Positions 22,939 through 33,023 of a stretch of DNA of 64,000 nucleotides are shown here, piece after piece. Position numbers and translations under genes: made by a program. The DNA lies in NCBI GenBank assembly GCA_022539475.1, contig VCMS01000243.1, positions 1 through 64,000 on the forward strand, in the 5' to 3' direction. How positions within the stretch are numbered: position 1 is the first letter of the stretch; each line of letters begins with the position of its first letter. A model generated the notes under the pieces. The model saw only the letters and a program-made list of their open reading frames with translations, was not told the origin of the DNA and searched no databases. The DNA comes from Gracilaria domingensis. Lineage: Eukaryota; Rhodophyta; Florideophyceae; Gracilariales; Gracilariaceae.

Positions 22939-23028
22939 ACCTTGTCGCCGCGGCGTTTTTGTTCGATTCAGTACCTACCTTCTCAACGGCAGCATTACCA
23001 AGAACAAGATAGTAATCGAAGCTCAGTC

Positions 23029-25088
23029 ATGTCGGATACTATTGACGAAGTCTTTCATGGTCGCCTTGGAAAGAAACTTGCGCTCATCGAAGAACTTAGG
23101 CTTCATCTAGGAAGCGAAGGTATCCAGTGTCCTGGAGTTCTGGTTGTCGGTGCCCAGTCCGCTGGCAAGTCTTCTGTTCTGGAACGGCTCACATCCATTC
23201 GCTTTCCCCGTGCACAGAATACATGTACAAGGGTACCAACCATCGTACAACTTCATACGAATCCTCTCGTTAAAGTTGCCACTGCGCTGGTATCCAAGAA
23301 TGCAGACTTTTCAGATGCGAAGACATGTGAAGATATGAAGTCTGTGGAGGACGCCATTTTGGCATTCTCTTCTTCGATTATGGAAAACACCGCCCCAATT
23401 TCCGATTCACCAATCCATATTCGCTACACGAGGAAAAAGGGACCTGTCATGACCTTGATCGACTTGCCTGGCATTACGCACGTTGACGTAGATGGCCGCG
23501 ACGACTTCGATATTCATGATGTGACATCTTCTATGGTACATAAATACGTCAAAAACGACAATATGGTTGTGCTGGTGGTCATTCCGGCAAACGATGACTT
23601 TGGAAACGCAGAGGCCTTGCGAATTGCTCAACTGTACGACAAAGAGGGGAAGCGAACTATTGGTGTCGTCTCAAAATGTGATCTCGTTCCACAGAACTCG
23701 GACATTCTACATAAGATTCGAATGAGTCGTCAAGGCGACGTCAAGCTTGCACTAGGTTTTATCGCAGTTCGGAACAAGGACATTGGGGAAGATGGGAAAG
23801 ACATTGAGAAGATTGAGTCAAAGCTTTTCTCTACTCACGAATTGCTAAGACATTTAGCTGAGGAACAACGTGGATACGCTGCACTGACAAGAAAGATCGT
23901 CGACTTGCAGAGCCAGCGGGTGGATGAATTTATCCCGGAGGCTAAACGATTAGTTCAACAACGAATTAAGGAGTTGCATATGGAGAGGAAGACGTTTGGG
24001 AGCTGCCCGACTACCTTGGCCGAGAAGCGGATGATCCTGACTGGACTGCTATGCGAAGTGCAGGAACAAGTAGGTAGCCTCATTCGAGCTGAGAATGTTG
24101 CTGAGCAAAGTCTGAATATATCATCGAGATCAAATGAGTTCTGCGAGATGTTTGCCACGGAGATTCGGAACGAGTTACCGGATATTTTGGGCGCCGAGTT
24201 TGGCGAGCAGTTACTAGACTATGTGCGAGAGGCAAGTGGATATGGGCTACCGAATTTCATCAGCGATCCTGTGTTCCGGGGAGAAGTGAAGACTCTTCTG
24301 TTGGATACATTGGTTCAAGATCAAACGGAGGAGCTGATTTGTCGTTCAGAGAAGTACATGACTGAGGTTTATGGGAAAGTGGTCATGGGAACAGAAGTAT
24401 GTCGCAAGTTTGAGAAACTTGGCGTACGAGTATCTGAAGAAATCTCTCGGTTGATCGAAGAGGCTGCGGAGAAATCGCGGACTGCAACAGAAGGTTTGAT
24501 TTCTAGTGAAATAAGTCAAATCTTTAATTGAGGACCATTGTCCGCATTAAAGAAAGAAGTCAAATCTTCACATTGAACCCTGCTTACATGGAAAAGATTA
24601 TGCAAGTGAACAGCGCTCTTGTTTCAAAGTTGCGATCTGTTGGCGAGCAGGCTCAAACGAAAACGAACAATTGTTATGGACGTTCGACTGGTCATCATAG
24701 CAGCATGACTCAGAAATCGTTGGTTGTACCTGCAATGCGTGAAGAAGACAACCAATTCGTGAATAGGTGGGACGAGTTGATTAAGACATCCCTCAACTCA
24801 AGGGACAAGACGATGAAGCAAGCTGTTTTTGAGCTGCAGATCTCTCTTCATTGCTACATCCAGGTTATGCTAAACCGTTTGTTTGATGTGATTCCAATGG
24901 TCGTGCGCGATAAGCTCATTTACCGTGTAAACGAAGTGTTTCACTACAAGGTTCAGGAAGCATTTGAAGCTGATGATATTCTAGACGTGGTACTGGAAGA
25001 GAAGCAAACCGTCAAGGAGAAACGTCGGGCGGTAGAAAATCGCCTACAATTGATGAAAACTGCGCTTAAGAAGCTTAGGGAGCTTTAG
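23029..25088 (+). CDS. Dynamin-related GTPase, coding region in two ORFs
   Basis: The ATG at 23029 (MSDTIDEVFHGRLG) opens a 500-codon frame. It has the dynamin GTPase motifs: P-loop GAQSAGKSS, G2 threonine in TRVPTIVQL, G3 LIDLPGI and G4 VVSKCDLV, followed by middle/stalk helices. It stops at 24531. The GTPase effector part continues in another frame: QIFTLNPAYMEKIMQ, then FELQISLHCYIQVMLNRLFDVIP to LKKLREL at 25088. A 59-nt intron (24494-24552, AAG/GTTTGA ... TTAAAG) would restore the frame and give a protein of about 665 aa, typical for soluble dynamin-related proteins of the Mx/DRP type. No PH or proline-rich domain is present. These GTPases polymerise on membranes to divide or remodel organelles; which membrane is unknown. 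Confidence 0.88.
24494..24552 (+). other. Candidate 59-nt intron (or frame-breaking insertion) in the dynamin gene
   Basis: The 12-mer AAGTCAAATCTT occurs at 24513-24524 and again at 24557-24568, 44 nt apart. Between them is a small foldback (CTTTAAT...ATTAAAG enclosing GGAC/GTCC). Removing exactly 44 nt restores a perfect dynamin-like reading (SEISQIFTLNPAYM), but those edges are not GT-AG. GT-AG introns of 59, 47 or 38 nt (donors at 24494, 24506, 24515; acceptor ending 24552) also restore frame. The 59-nt version has the best donor (AAG/GTTTGA). Confidence 0.55.
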
Positions 25089-25848
25089 AAACGAGAACCT
25101 AATTCCACAATCAAGCTCATGATACGTAGATGCTGAACTTGGATGAATTGAGAAAACTGGCTTCTTAGCCAACTCGTCTCGCTAGGCATGCGAAACAAGC
25201 GTCATTCCAGTCTCCAAATACGGAAATAAAGAGCTGATGGCAACGATCTGAGACTACAAACTATCTAAAGTACTCATTGCAACAAAGCAGTTGGCTTTGG
25301 CCTTCAAGTTATGTCAGTGTCCAAACTACGTACGTATATCAAAGAAGCACGCTCGTAAAGACAATAGAATGGATGAGGTTGGACTTAACCTGAGTTAAAT
25401 TGTAACTCACGCGAAGACTAACCTCAGCCTCCAGGCTAAAACTCAGTTTGTGTGTATACATCATGTTTGGAGAAAATGCTCAGAAGTGAAAGATACTGTT
25501 TATGTAAAGCGACAGCATAAAGGGTACATACAAGAATACCTTCTAGAGGATAACAGACTGGACTGTTCTCGCCCCGTTAAGCACTGCTATGCAATTTCCG
25601 TCAAAGATTTCACTTACAGAAGTTGTCTAAGTGTCAAATACTGTGTATGGGCAATGGGGTCCTGGACTACGGTATTTGCAGTGTCCTCTTTACGTTCAAC
25701 TGAATGTGAGAACAACGTGCCGACTGATTCTCAAAGAACGAGAAAACGCCTTCGATCCGTTTTATGTTGCTTAAATCGACGATGGACTAATGCCATTCAC
25801 CAAACCTTCCAGATGTGTTTATACGGTCCCGTAGTCTGGTGTAAAAAA
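25089..25848. other. Intergenic, convergent gene ends
   Basis: Between the dynamin and kinase genes, which converge. A plus-strand frame from 25450 to 25923 runs into the kinase 3' end and shows no domain. Nothing else is seen. Confidence 0.4.
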
Positions 25849-26718
25849 TTACTCCCAGTCATACGGAACGCGGACAGTTCCCTTATGTTCGATCAGGGCC
25901 GAATCCAGAATACTTATCATTGACGCATAGTCAGGTTTCTCTTCAAAAGAGAGCTCCCAAACCTTTCTAGCAAATTCTGGAAGCCCCTGCGTTCCTGAGC
26001 AAAGGACATCAGTAGACATTGCGCTTTTCATAGGCCCCGCCTCATCGTCATTGAGAGGCTTCCATGGGAGAGTTCCTTTTGCAAGGTATACTAACACGAA
26101 CACCAACGACTTCAAGTCATCTCTTCGAGATTGAACTTTCTCTGCATGTGCTCGAGGTGGTGCAAACAAACATGTGCCGTAGAAACTGCTGTTAGAATCG
26201 CTTATATGTCGAGAGTTGTGGAGGAGATATTTGTGGGAGCAACCAAAATCCACCAGATGGAACTTGACCAACCGCTTGCCTTCTTTCAGCAACATGATAT
26301 TGGACGGTTTCACATCCCCATGTAAGATACCTTTCGAGTGTATGTACTGTAGCATGCGGATGACCTTGCTTCCAATCTTGAGAACCGTTGACATGGAGAA
26401 CGAACCCCTGTTCTTCTTTCTTAGGTCTTCGAGAGAAGATTCGAATCGATTCATGACTATTACGCTATATCTTCGATGAGTAGAGTAGTAGTAAACGCGA
26501 GGAAGAAAATGTCTATTGTGCTCAATGCACCCCAAATGGCTATAGGCTCGGTACTCACGAAGCAAAGACCGATGTCCTTCGCAAACTTTAACAGCGTACC
26601 TGCGGCCATCTCTATCTCGTGCAGAATACACGACACCCTCACCACCGCCACCGATCTTGGAGCGAATGAAGTACATGTTGTTAATAGACTCGTTCTCATG
26701 CAATCCCATGGCAAACAA
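25849..26718 (-). CDS. Casein kinase 1-like protein kinase
   Basis: A 289-aa protein that is essentially one kinase domain. It has the glycine loop KIGGGGEGVVY (21-31), the ATP-site lysine K44 in YAVKV and the alpha-C glutamate in LLREYRAY. The catalytic loop is HGDVKPSN with D135 (HGD in place of the common HRD, seen in CK1 relatives), and DFG is at 157-159. FYGTCLFAPPRAHAEKVQ followed by SRRDDLKSLVFVLVYLAKG is the CK1-specific activation-segment and helix F signature. It lacks the long C-terminal regulatory tail of classical CK1. All catalytic residues are present, so it is likely an active Ser/Thr kinase. The nearest TATA box is 289 bp upstream, farther than for other genes here, so a long leader or an extra 5' exon is possible. 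Confidence 0.9.
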   Translation of the reverse strand: MFAMGLHENESINNMYFIRSKIGGGGEGVVYSARDRDGRRYAVKVCEGHRSLLREYRAYSHLGCIEHNRHFLPRVYYYSTHRRYSVIVMNRFESSLEDLRKKNRGSFSMSTVLKIGSKVIRMLQYIHSKGILHGDVKPSNIMLLKEGKRLVKFHLVDFGCSHKYLLHNSRHISDSNSSFYGTCLFAPPRAHAEKVQSRRDDLKSLVFVLVYLAKGTLPWKPLNDDEAGPMKSAMSTDVLCSGTQGLPEFARKVWELSFEEKPDYASMISILDSALIEHKGTVRVPYDWE

Positions 26719-28448
26719 CGTAAGTTTTCGAATTTGGTTTCAAAGATGAAAAGCGAGGGAGATTGTCAAAGGCGGATATGCGAGAAGATATGGTGAGCTA
26801 TGCTTAGCCAAGGGATGAGATAAAGCTGGAATTTAATGGACGGCGGATGGTTAGCCTATCAATCGTCATACAAATCGTACTGATCTAGTGTCGGCAGCAC
26901 GCACCGTCTAGATTGGCGCTTCGAAGATATCAGTGGAAATGAATGATTGTCAAGTTGAGAAGAGAGTCAACGTCGCATCTTAAGACTACGTCTGACGAGA
27001 TGTCGGCTTTTATATCCCCAAACTGCTTGTTGACTAGGATATATCTTTGAAGTACGTGAAGGTGTATACGGTTCCGCGTTTCATACCAAGTGTGGATGAC
27101 CAAATAATATCATTGTGTTCCACGTTTCCGTCGGAATCGGGCTCACCAATAGATGCTAGTCCAAGAGGGCGAGCGAACAAAGTGGAAGGTAGTTCATTGA
27201 TTCAAATGGGAATTCAGACGTTCTCCCGAAAAGCTCTTCACCAAGTGGCTGTGGAATCGAAATATGTTTCTTATAAAACAATCCTAGTGTTTGCTGGAGG
27301 CGAGACTCATGATGCTTCCAACTGCGTTGAGGTCAATGGCCTCGTCTCGAGAATTAGTTGTTGCATTGAAGCTTATATCCAGCCCTGCTTGCACAACTGA
27401 AGTTCACATGTGCCCTGTTCTCGAAAGCTACGGATGGCACTTGTATGTTTTCTAATGTGTAAATACCTTTTCGAAAGTGCTTTCAATCAATGTCCGTCAA
27501 AGTGGGATAACTCTCGATTTATTCGCTCGATAACTACAAACATCTCTTAAACTCCACGTATTTTTAATCTAGTAGACTTCCAGCGTACTGGAAGCATGAT
27601 AGGTTCTAAAAATATCCTGTATAAACCGTCCTTTAAATGGCTTTTAAATCAATGTTAGAAGAAAATGGATCGATACCGCGGAGGGCGGGCAAAAGCTCAG
27701 GTTCCAGCATAACAAAAGATCTTGAAATGGATCAAGACCACGTTCGCGAAAAAAAGAAGGGCGGATTGCAGTGCATATCGCGCGAGTGCTATACATGTGA
27801 TCCGACTCTCGTTGGGCTTCCATAAGTAGGAGTTATGTCCACAACCGAGTGCAGATAACTGTGAGGTATAACGAAAAAACTAAGTTCAAGTTACCCCTGT
27901 AACTAGTGTACACGTGAACGTCGAAAGCCTCTGGAGATACGCAGAAAACTTACAAAGAAAAGCCAGGACCTCAGGAGTCCCGGACTTCCCGTTCACGCAG
28001 TTCATGTGCTATGAGCCTTCCGGCATTCGCATTGAGTTTGCATACCATCCCCCTGCCGAATGAGCCGCACATCATTGGCGTCGTTCGTTGGTCAAATTCC
28101 CTAGGAGGAAAATAGGCATATCCTATCATCTCACCACTGATAGCGTAAATCACGACTTGTTTCTTCAATGGAGATGCGGAGAACGAAGCGCAACCGCACG
28201 AGCTCCCTCATTCTTCAAGCAGGAGCTCGAAGAATGTAAATATAACATGCATCGAACACGCAGCGTCATGTACGACGTGTCGTAGGTACACAGCTGGCCA
28301 GTAATAACATCAACTCATACGTGTCGGACAATGTCTCAATGTTAATTATTAAATTTATGTTGTTTTGTAAACGAAAATCAATAGGTTGGTCCAAAGCGCT
28401 TTCGAGAAGCCCTTTCGGTCCGTATTGCTCGATTTCAAGCCCCACCAC
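26719..28448. other. No supported gene
   Basis: Holds the presumed leader and TATA box of the CK1-like gene (27007-27014). Short plus-strand frames at 27047-27400 and 27637-27825 have no recognised domain. The rest appears intergenic. Confidence 0.35.
27007..27014 (-). promoter_or_regulatory. TATA box, probably for the CK1-like kinase gene
   Basis: TATAAAAG on the minus strand, 289 bp before the kinase ATG. Confidence 0.4.
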
Positions 28449-29417
28449 CTACGTTATCCACGAATAACATCGGCATCTCGACCGATAAGGATTCCTAGAA
28501 ACGGCGAAGTTGCAGACATCTGCAAAACAGTCCGATGGGCTTTCTAAGTATCCCAAACTTTGGCCCCGGTGGCACCTACCTCGATAGCGTCGTAGAGCAG
28601 AATCACTTGCCCTGCAGTTGCCGCACTGCTGCAAGGATATAGTCTGAAGGAAGATTGAGCTGTCTCTGCAGCACTGTTCGCACCTTCGTTTGAAAATGCT
28701 GTTTTCGCTTCCAACGCGTCCAAGAAAACTTTCATCCATAGCAACCGAGTCATTGAACAGAACGCTCCCTCCGGAAACCACTGTCCCCAGCTCGTCAGAC
28801 AGAGGTGGTGCCGGTGTGGCAATACCATTCTCTCGCGTGTCTTCTTCATTGGAATATCCGTCAGTGGAAAACACTTGATTGATGTCCGCCGAGTGCGTCG
28901 GCAAGTTACTTCTAGCGCTTGGATCAGACCGATCGTCGCTGACTGGCGATGGTGCAACCAAGTCCCTACGAATTTCATTACTATCTGACACATCATGTCG
29001 TAGTGGCCTATTAGCCTCTGATATGTTTTCATTCCCACAGCCTTGTGCGACGCTATGGTGCTTAGCCGCGGCGTGCAGTATTCGGATGTATGGGCTGTAC
29101 GCAAGGTTCCGAATTTCCCTGCTCACTGGGTCTTTTGATTGAGATGATGCACCCGGATATTTCCAGATCGACTTCACACTCCGAGGGACGATATTTGTAG
29201 AACTAACAGACTTGTCTCGATGCATGGGTAGTAGCATGATTCCATGAACAGGAATGAAAGCGATAAGCTTTGCAACAAGGATCACAAACACCAACATTGA
29301 TGCGTTTCTTCTCGCCGCCACATTCATATTGTCGAAGACGAATTTTGGATCTCTGTATCTACTAGCATTCTCGAAGCTCAGATTGTTAAACCAGAGCCAC
29401 ACTCGGGGCAAACCCAT
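28449..29417 (-). CDS. Membrane-anchored protein with ten-cysteine C-terminal module (copy A)
   Basis: The 322-aa protein has one hydrophobic segment (about residues 40-62, ASMLVFVILVAKLIAFIPV) that can serve as a signal anchor. A long Ser/Asp/Arg-rich low-complexity linker follows, then a compact cysteine-rich module in the last 92 residues (about 231-322). The module begins FLGRVGSEN and shows C-x2-CC-x14-C-x2-C-x13-C-x14-C-x4-C-x12-C-x-C. Proteins at 31360 and 38102 carry the same module. I do not recognise it. The paired cysteines suggest disulfides in an extracellular setting, or less likely metal binding. The true start may be M31, immediately before the hydrophobic segment. Same strand as the other two copies, but not an operon. 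Confidence 0.7.
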   Translation of the reverse strand: MGLPRVWLWFNNLSFENASRYRDPKFVFDNMNVAARRNASMLVFVILVAKLIAFIPVHGIMLLPMHRDKSVSSTNIVPRSVKSIWKYPGASSQSKDPVSREIRNLAYSPYIRILHAAAKHHSVAQGCGNENISEANRPLRHDVSDSNEIRRDLVAPSPVSDDRSDPSARSNLPTHSADINQVFSTDGYSNEEDTRENGIATPAPPLSDELGTVVSGGSVLFNDSVAMDESFLGRVGSENSIFKRRCEQCCRDSSIFLQTISLQQCGNCRASDSALRRYRGRCHRGQSLGYLESPSDCFADVCNFAVSRNPYRSRCRCYSWIT

Positions 29418-30336
29418 TAAGAACGCAATAATACATCGCTTTGTTTGCTATCTAATAAGTGTACTGAAGTTGGAGGAGGGGAATAATGCTCTTGTTTTTA
29501 TCTAGTGTCAGTTAGCACTCTTTTGATACTGACGATGATCTTTCAAAGTATTTGCTTCTCGGTCAGCAAGGATTTGCAAATTCCATCTCTCTGCAACAGT
29601 ATCCACACGAAACACAGTGTAAAAGATTGTCTCGCTCCAATGAAACATGTCTAATCAAGCACAATCTCACAATAGCAAAATCATCATCCCACACCTGTGA
29701 CGATGTCCTGGGTGTAACATTAAACAAATACAGGTATGAAAAGTACTGTTGTTATATTGCTGTAGATGTGGGATCCAACCGATTTTATCATCAAAAGAAG
29801 AAAGCTAAGGTTAGCCTAGCCCTTTAGATACTTTGATGATGAAAAGCGTTGAGGTCAGGAGGTGAGTCTGCCCCAACAATTGAATTCCAAGACGAAAAAT
29901 GGGCTTTGTTGAAAAATGTTATTTTCTCATGAAATTGATAATCCACGATTTTACGTTCTTGAACAAGAAGAAACAGTAGTTGGTGGCTATATTTTGAGGC
30001 AAGCCTTACAGGTTGTCGGGGGTTTGTAGCAAACCCCACACGATACGAGGAATTTACGTAACGTGTCTCGCATTAAAAAACAGAAAGTTGCGCAAGAAAA
30101 ATAGCAACAAAAAATCCATTGAATTTCTATCTTCGGCAAAGAAACTTTCGTTATGCGCGTTTCTATTCGGAACAAAATAATTAACCTTTAGTTGTCGAAT
30201 CAGATGAATAATGTGGATGGATATCGGGAGCAAGCGGGCAGACCTCAGAAGTTTTAGCAACTCTCTCCCTTCTGATTCCTTTCCCGCTGTGGATGCCTGT
30301 GGCTCAGCGTAATTAATAGACCAATCATGACAAGGA
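29418..30336. other. No supported gene
   Basis: Upstream region of copy A of the cysteine module family. Small frames such as plus 29552-29827 have no recognisable domain. Confidence 0.35.
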
Positions 30337-30396
30337 GATAGCTCTCGACCGTAGGGAGCTAGTCTGAGGACGAGCTCCCTACGGTCGAGGGCTATC
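30337..30396. repeat. 24-bp hairpin with 12-nt loop
   Basis: Left arm 30337-30360 and right arm 30373-30396 are reverse complements at 23 of 24 positions. The exception, T30343 against G30390, is a G-U pair on the plus strand. The loop is 12 nt (30361-30372). It lies in an otherwise featureless AT-balanced region. The size resembles a plant-type small-RNA precursor or a young foldback element. Confidence 0.7.
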
Positions 30397-31359
30397 TTCG
30401 GCGGTTGATTGAAGGCAACCCCCAATATGAGCAGGGGGCTCAATATACCGTTGATGCTGTACCTTACTGTCTTTGTTCAGAAAGCGGTATAAATATGCTG
30501 GAGGAAAGAACTACCTTTTTCAAACGTCCCAAGACAGACACAATTTTGGGGGTTCTATCACCAAAATGGTACCGAGAACATCTTTTTGTCCCAGCAAAGA
30601 ACTCCAACAGGGCAAATAAGCTGCCTTCCAAGAATTATGAAGTACGCACTTCATGAATTGAAGGCATCCTGTACGACATAGAAAGTGTACTGGCAAGCCT
30701 CTCAGAAGAACTTAGCAATAAAGGGGAGCAAACGTGAAGTTTTGGCTTCCATGACGAGACGGACTAGTAGTTAGGTTTGATTGTGTAGGTGAATGGATGG
30801 CATAAGATGTCTATTGGCGAAAAGTTTTTAAATTACATTCAATGCGCGCAGCATATCGAGAGGAAAATGCTTTCGTGGTGCACATGGAGATTTTTGTCTG
30901 TGTAGACACCCGGTACCCCTGGTATAGGGGGATGGAGCCCCGGATCTCATGAAGAGAGGTCTGAAAGCCCGAAGCAGTTACACCAGGAGCCTCGTTGATC
31001 GCGTTGAACTTCGGTCGGACAAATTCTAATACGATAACTCTTTTTTTTGGAAAATTAATTTATAGTGCAGCTCTTCTGAAGAGCCTCTTCATAAAGCAGC
31101 AAATATTTTCCATATCATGAAATTCCGTGAAGCATTGAGGGGTAGTTCATCTTCCTCTTCCTTCATCATTTTCTTTGTCAGGCTTAAACTTTTCAATTGA
31201 CGAGCCTGCAACGCAATTGCAAGAGTTCAGCAAGATGTAGGGACAAGCATATGGTAATTCGAAGCGCGTTCAAATCTTTCTAGACGGTTGAAAGCAAGGA
31301 TCCAGATCGACAGCTTCTTGAATAACAAGATGACTCGCTATAGGTGCATGGGTAGTAAC
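30397..31359. other. No supported gene
   Basis: A plus frame at 30405-30656 begins just after the hairpin but has no recognised domain. The remainder is AT-rich with nothing identifiable. Confidence 0.35.
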
Positions 31360-32253
31360 TCAAAGCCAATGATAACATTTGCAATTCGGCCGATGAGGAT
31401 ACGTAGAAAGAGCGTGTCTGCACACGTCCACAAAACAGGCTGAAGGATTACCACCATATCCCAAACTATCACCTTCCTTGCACCACCCGTTGTACTTTTG
31501 TAGAGCCACATGACTTACCCAGCAATTGTCACACACATGAGAAGGATTAAAGAAAGTGTCAAATATTGCACTGTTCGTGCAGCAGTGTTCACACCTCTGT
31601 TTGAAGCGTCCGTTTTCCTCTCCAACTCGTCCTAGAAAACTTTGCGGCAGTACAGCCGGCGGAGGTGGATACGGAGTTGAAGCGGACCCTAGAGAGGAAC
31701 CCGGTATCAAATTCCCTCCAAAGATCGTCGCAGACGTTGTTTGATTGCTAAAGGCTATGCCGTTTAGATTGAGAACTGGTGGGGGCAGAAGCAAGCCGCT
31801 GCTTTGGGCTGGAGTGGGCCATTGGATATCGCTCGGGTCCGTAGACGGCGGTGTTTCCTGGTCCCCATGGGTTTCCCGGGTGGAAAACGGCATTGGATTG
31901 GACGGGTCACTTATGGATGACGGCATGCTCACGGGAAGCGAAATGAAAGCAGGGAAGTATGCAAGGAAACAGAGAACTACAAGTAAGATTGCGCTTCTTA
32001 CATGGTTTCCAGGCAGAACAATTCTGGTAAGCAAACTGTGGTTATCCGATATGGCTGTTCGAAACATATTGTTCCAACCGGAAGTCATCGAACAAGGCGA
32101 ATGTGGATGGGGGCAGAATCGGCGTTTGGAGTGGCCGACACGAACGACGCTTAGCTTGTAATGGGTGTCGTTCAAAAGAGCAAACGCGGGGTGTCTACTT
32201 AAGCTGTCGCGCTTTACCCCAAGGAAAGTAGCAAGCAATGTTTGATGGGGCAT
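31360..32253 (-). CDS. Membrane-anchored protein with ten-cysteine C-terminal module (copy B)
   Basis: The first ATG of the frame is at 32253 (MPHQTLLATFLG); later in-frame ATGs at 32088 and 32067 lie closer to the single hydrophobic stretch (RSAILLVVLCFLAYFPAF), which would act as signal anchor. A Pro/Ser-rich linker (PSDIQWPTPAQSSG, PYPPPPAVLPQ) leads to the last 92 residues, the module shared with 28449 and 38102. It begins FLGRVGEENGRFKQRC and has C-x2-CC-x15-C-x2-C-x13-C-x14-C-x4-C-x12-C-x-C. SLGYGGNP and KCYHWL are among its conserved non-cysteine blocks. The N-terminal two thirds show no similarity to the other two copies, indicating module shuffling. Function unknown. Confidence 0.7.
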   Translation of the reverse strand: MPHQTLLATFLGVKRDSLSRHPAFALLNDTHYKLSVVRVGHSKRRFCPHPHSPCSMTSGWNNMFRTAISDNHSLLTRIVLPGNHVRSAILLVVLCFLAYFPAFISLPVSMPSSISDPSNPMPFSTRETHGDQETPPSTDPSDIQWPTPAQSSGLLLPPPVLNLNGIAFSNQTTSATIFGGNLIPGSSLGSASTPYPPPPAVLPQSFLGRVGEENGRFKQRCEHCCTNSAIFDTFFNPSHVCDNCWVSHVALQKYNGWCKEGDSLGYGGNPSACFVDVCRHALSTYPHRPNCKCYHWL

Positions 32254-32271
32254 TTGCGATGTTCGTGTAAA

Positions 32272-32285
32272 TGTTACCGGTAACA
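32272..32285. promoter_or_regulatory. 14-bp perfect palindrome TGTTACCGGTAACA
   Basis: A perfect dyad 18 bp upstream of the first ATG of copy B. It has the form of a dimeric transcription-factor site; no second copy was noticed in the window. Confidence 0.3.
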
Positions 32286-32286
32286 A

Positions 32287-32938
32287 TATGCAGTTCAGTT
32301 GGAGACGAAAGCAAATTACGCGTTCTCCTGGCGTTCCCCCTACTTGTGCCTCGCTCTAGTTAGACCAATGAAAGGCTGGTAGTTCTTCCACGAGGTAGTA
32401 AGAATCTTACTCTGATGATCATGCAGTACGATATGTCTAAAAGCATTGCTAATTCGCTACGCGCACAAGACTAAGCGAAGGGGAAAGTGGGCTCCAACGT
32501 AGCTGTCATTGAATCGGGAGCATAGTAGCCTTGGCGGACAGCGATTGAAACGAGCTGTCCGGCGCTGTTTGATGTCGGTGAGGAACTGCTTGGCGCACTA
32601 AAAGAGTTGAGTTAGTTTGGACTGGCGTGGGAGGAGATACTCCGCATTATAACAATAATCAAAGGAGGTGGCCTTGTGTTTGGTTCCGCGAGCTATCCTA
32701 GCAACGGTATCCACACGTATGATAGCCGGAGGCTACTCCGATATGACAATTTGCCGATTTGGGAAACAATTGCTCAAAGGCGCGTGACACACGGCACGAC
32801 GTGCGCGTGAGCGGCGCGGCGTCAAAAGCGCGCGGAGGCGGCGCGGCGGCACAATCTCGCGCCTCGGCGCGCAACATCTCGCGCGCAAGCCGCGCCACCC
32901 AGCGCCGCCCCGCCGTCTCGCCGCCGCCGCTGCCCGCC
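32287..32938. other. Intergenic region between divergent genes
   Basis: Lies between copy B (minus) and the STAR-domain gene (plus). GC content rises steeply after about 32770, probably the start of the STAR transcript or its island. Nothing else identified. Confidence 0.35.
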
Positions 32939-33003
32939 CGCCACCGCCGCCGCCGCCGCCGCCACCGCCGCCACCGCCGCCACCGCCGCCACCGCCGCCG
33001 CCG
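32939..33003. repeat. GCC/ACC trinucleotide repeat before the STAR gene
   Basis: About 65 nt of (CGC CAC CGC CGC)-type triplets end 20 bp before the ATG at 33024. It probably lies in the 5' leader, where long CGG/GCC tracts can fold and affect translation. Confidence 0.8.
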
Positions 33004-33023
33004 CCTTCGCCCCTCCGCCCGCC

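Noticed and set aside
25450-25923. 157-aa plus-strand frame overlapping the kinase 3' end
   Set aside because: No domain, and the overlapping kinase frame is secure.
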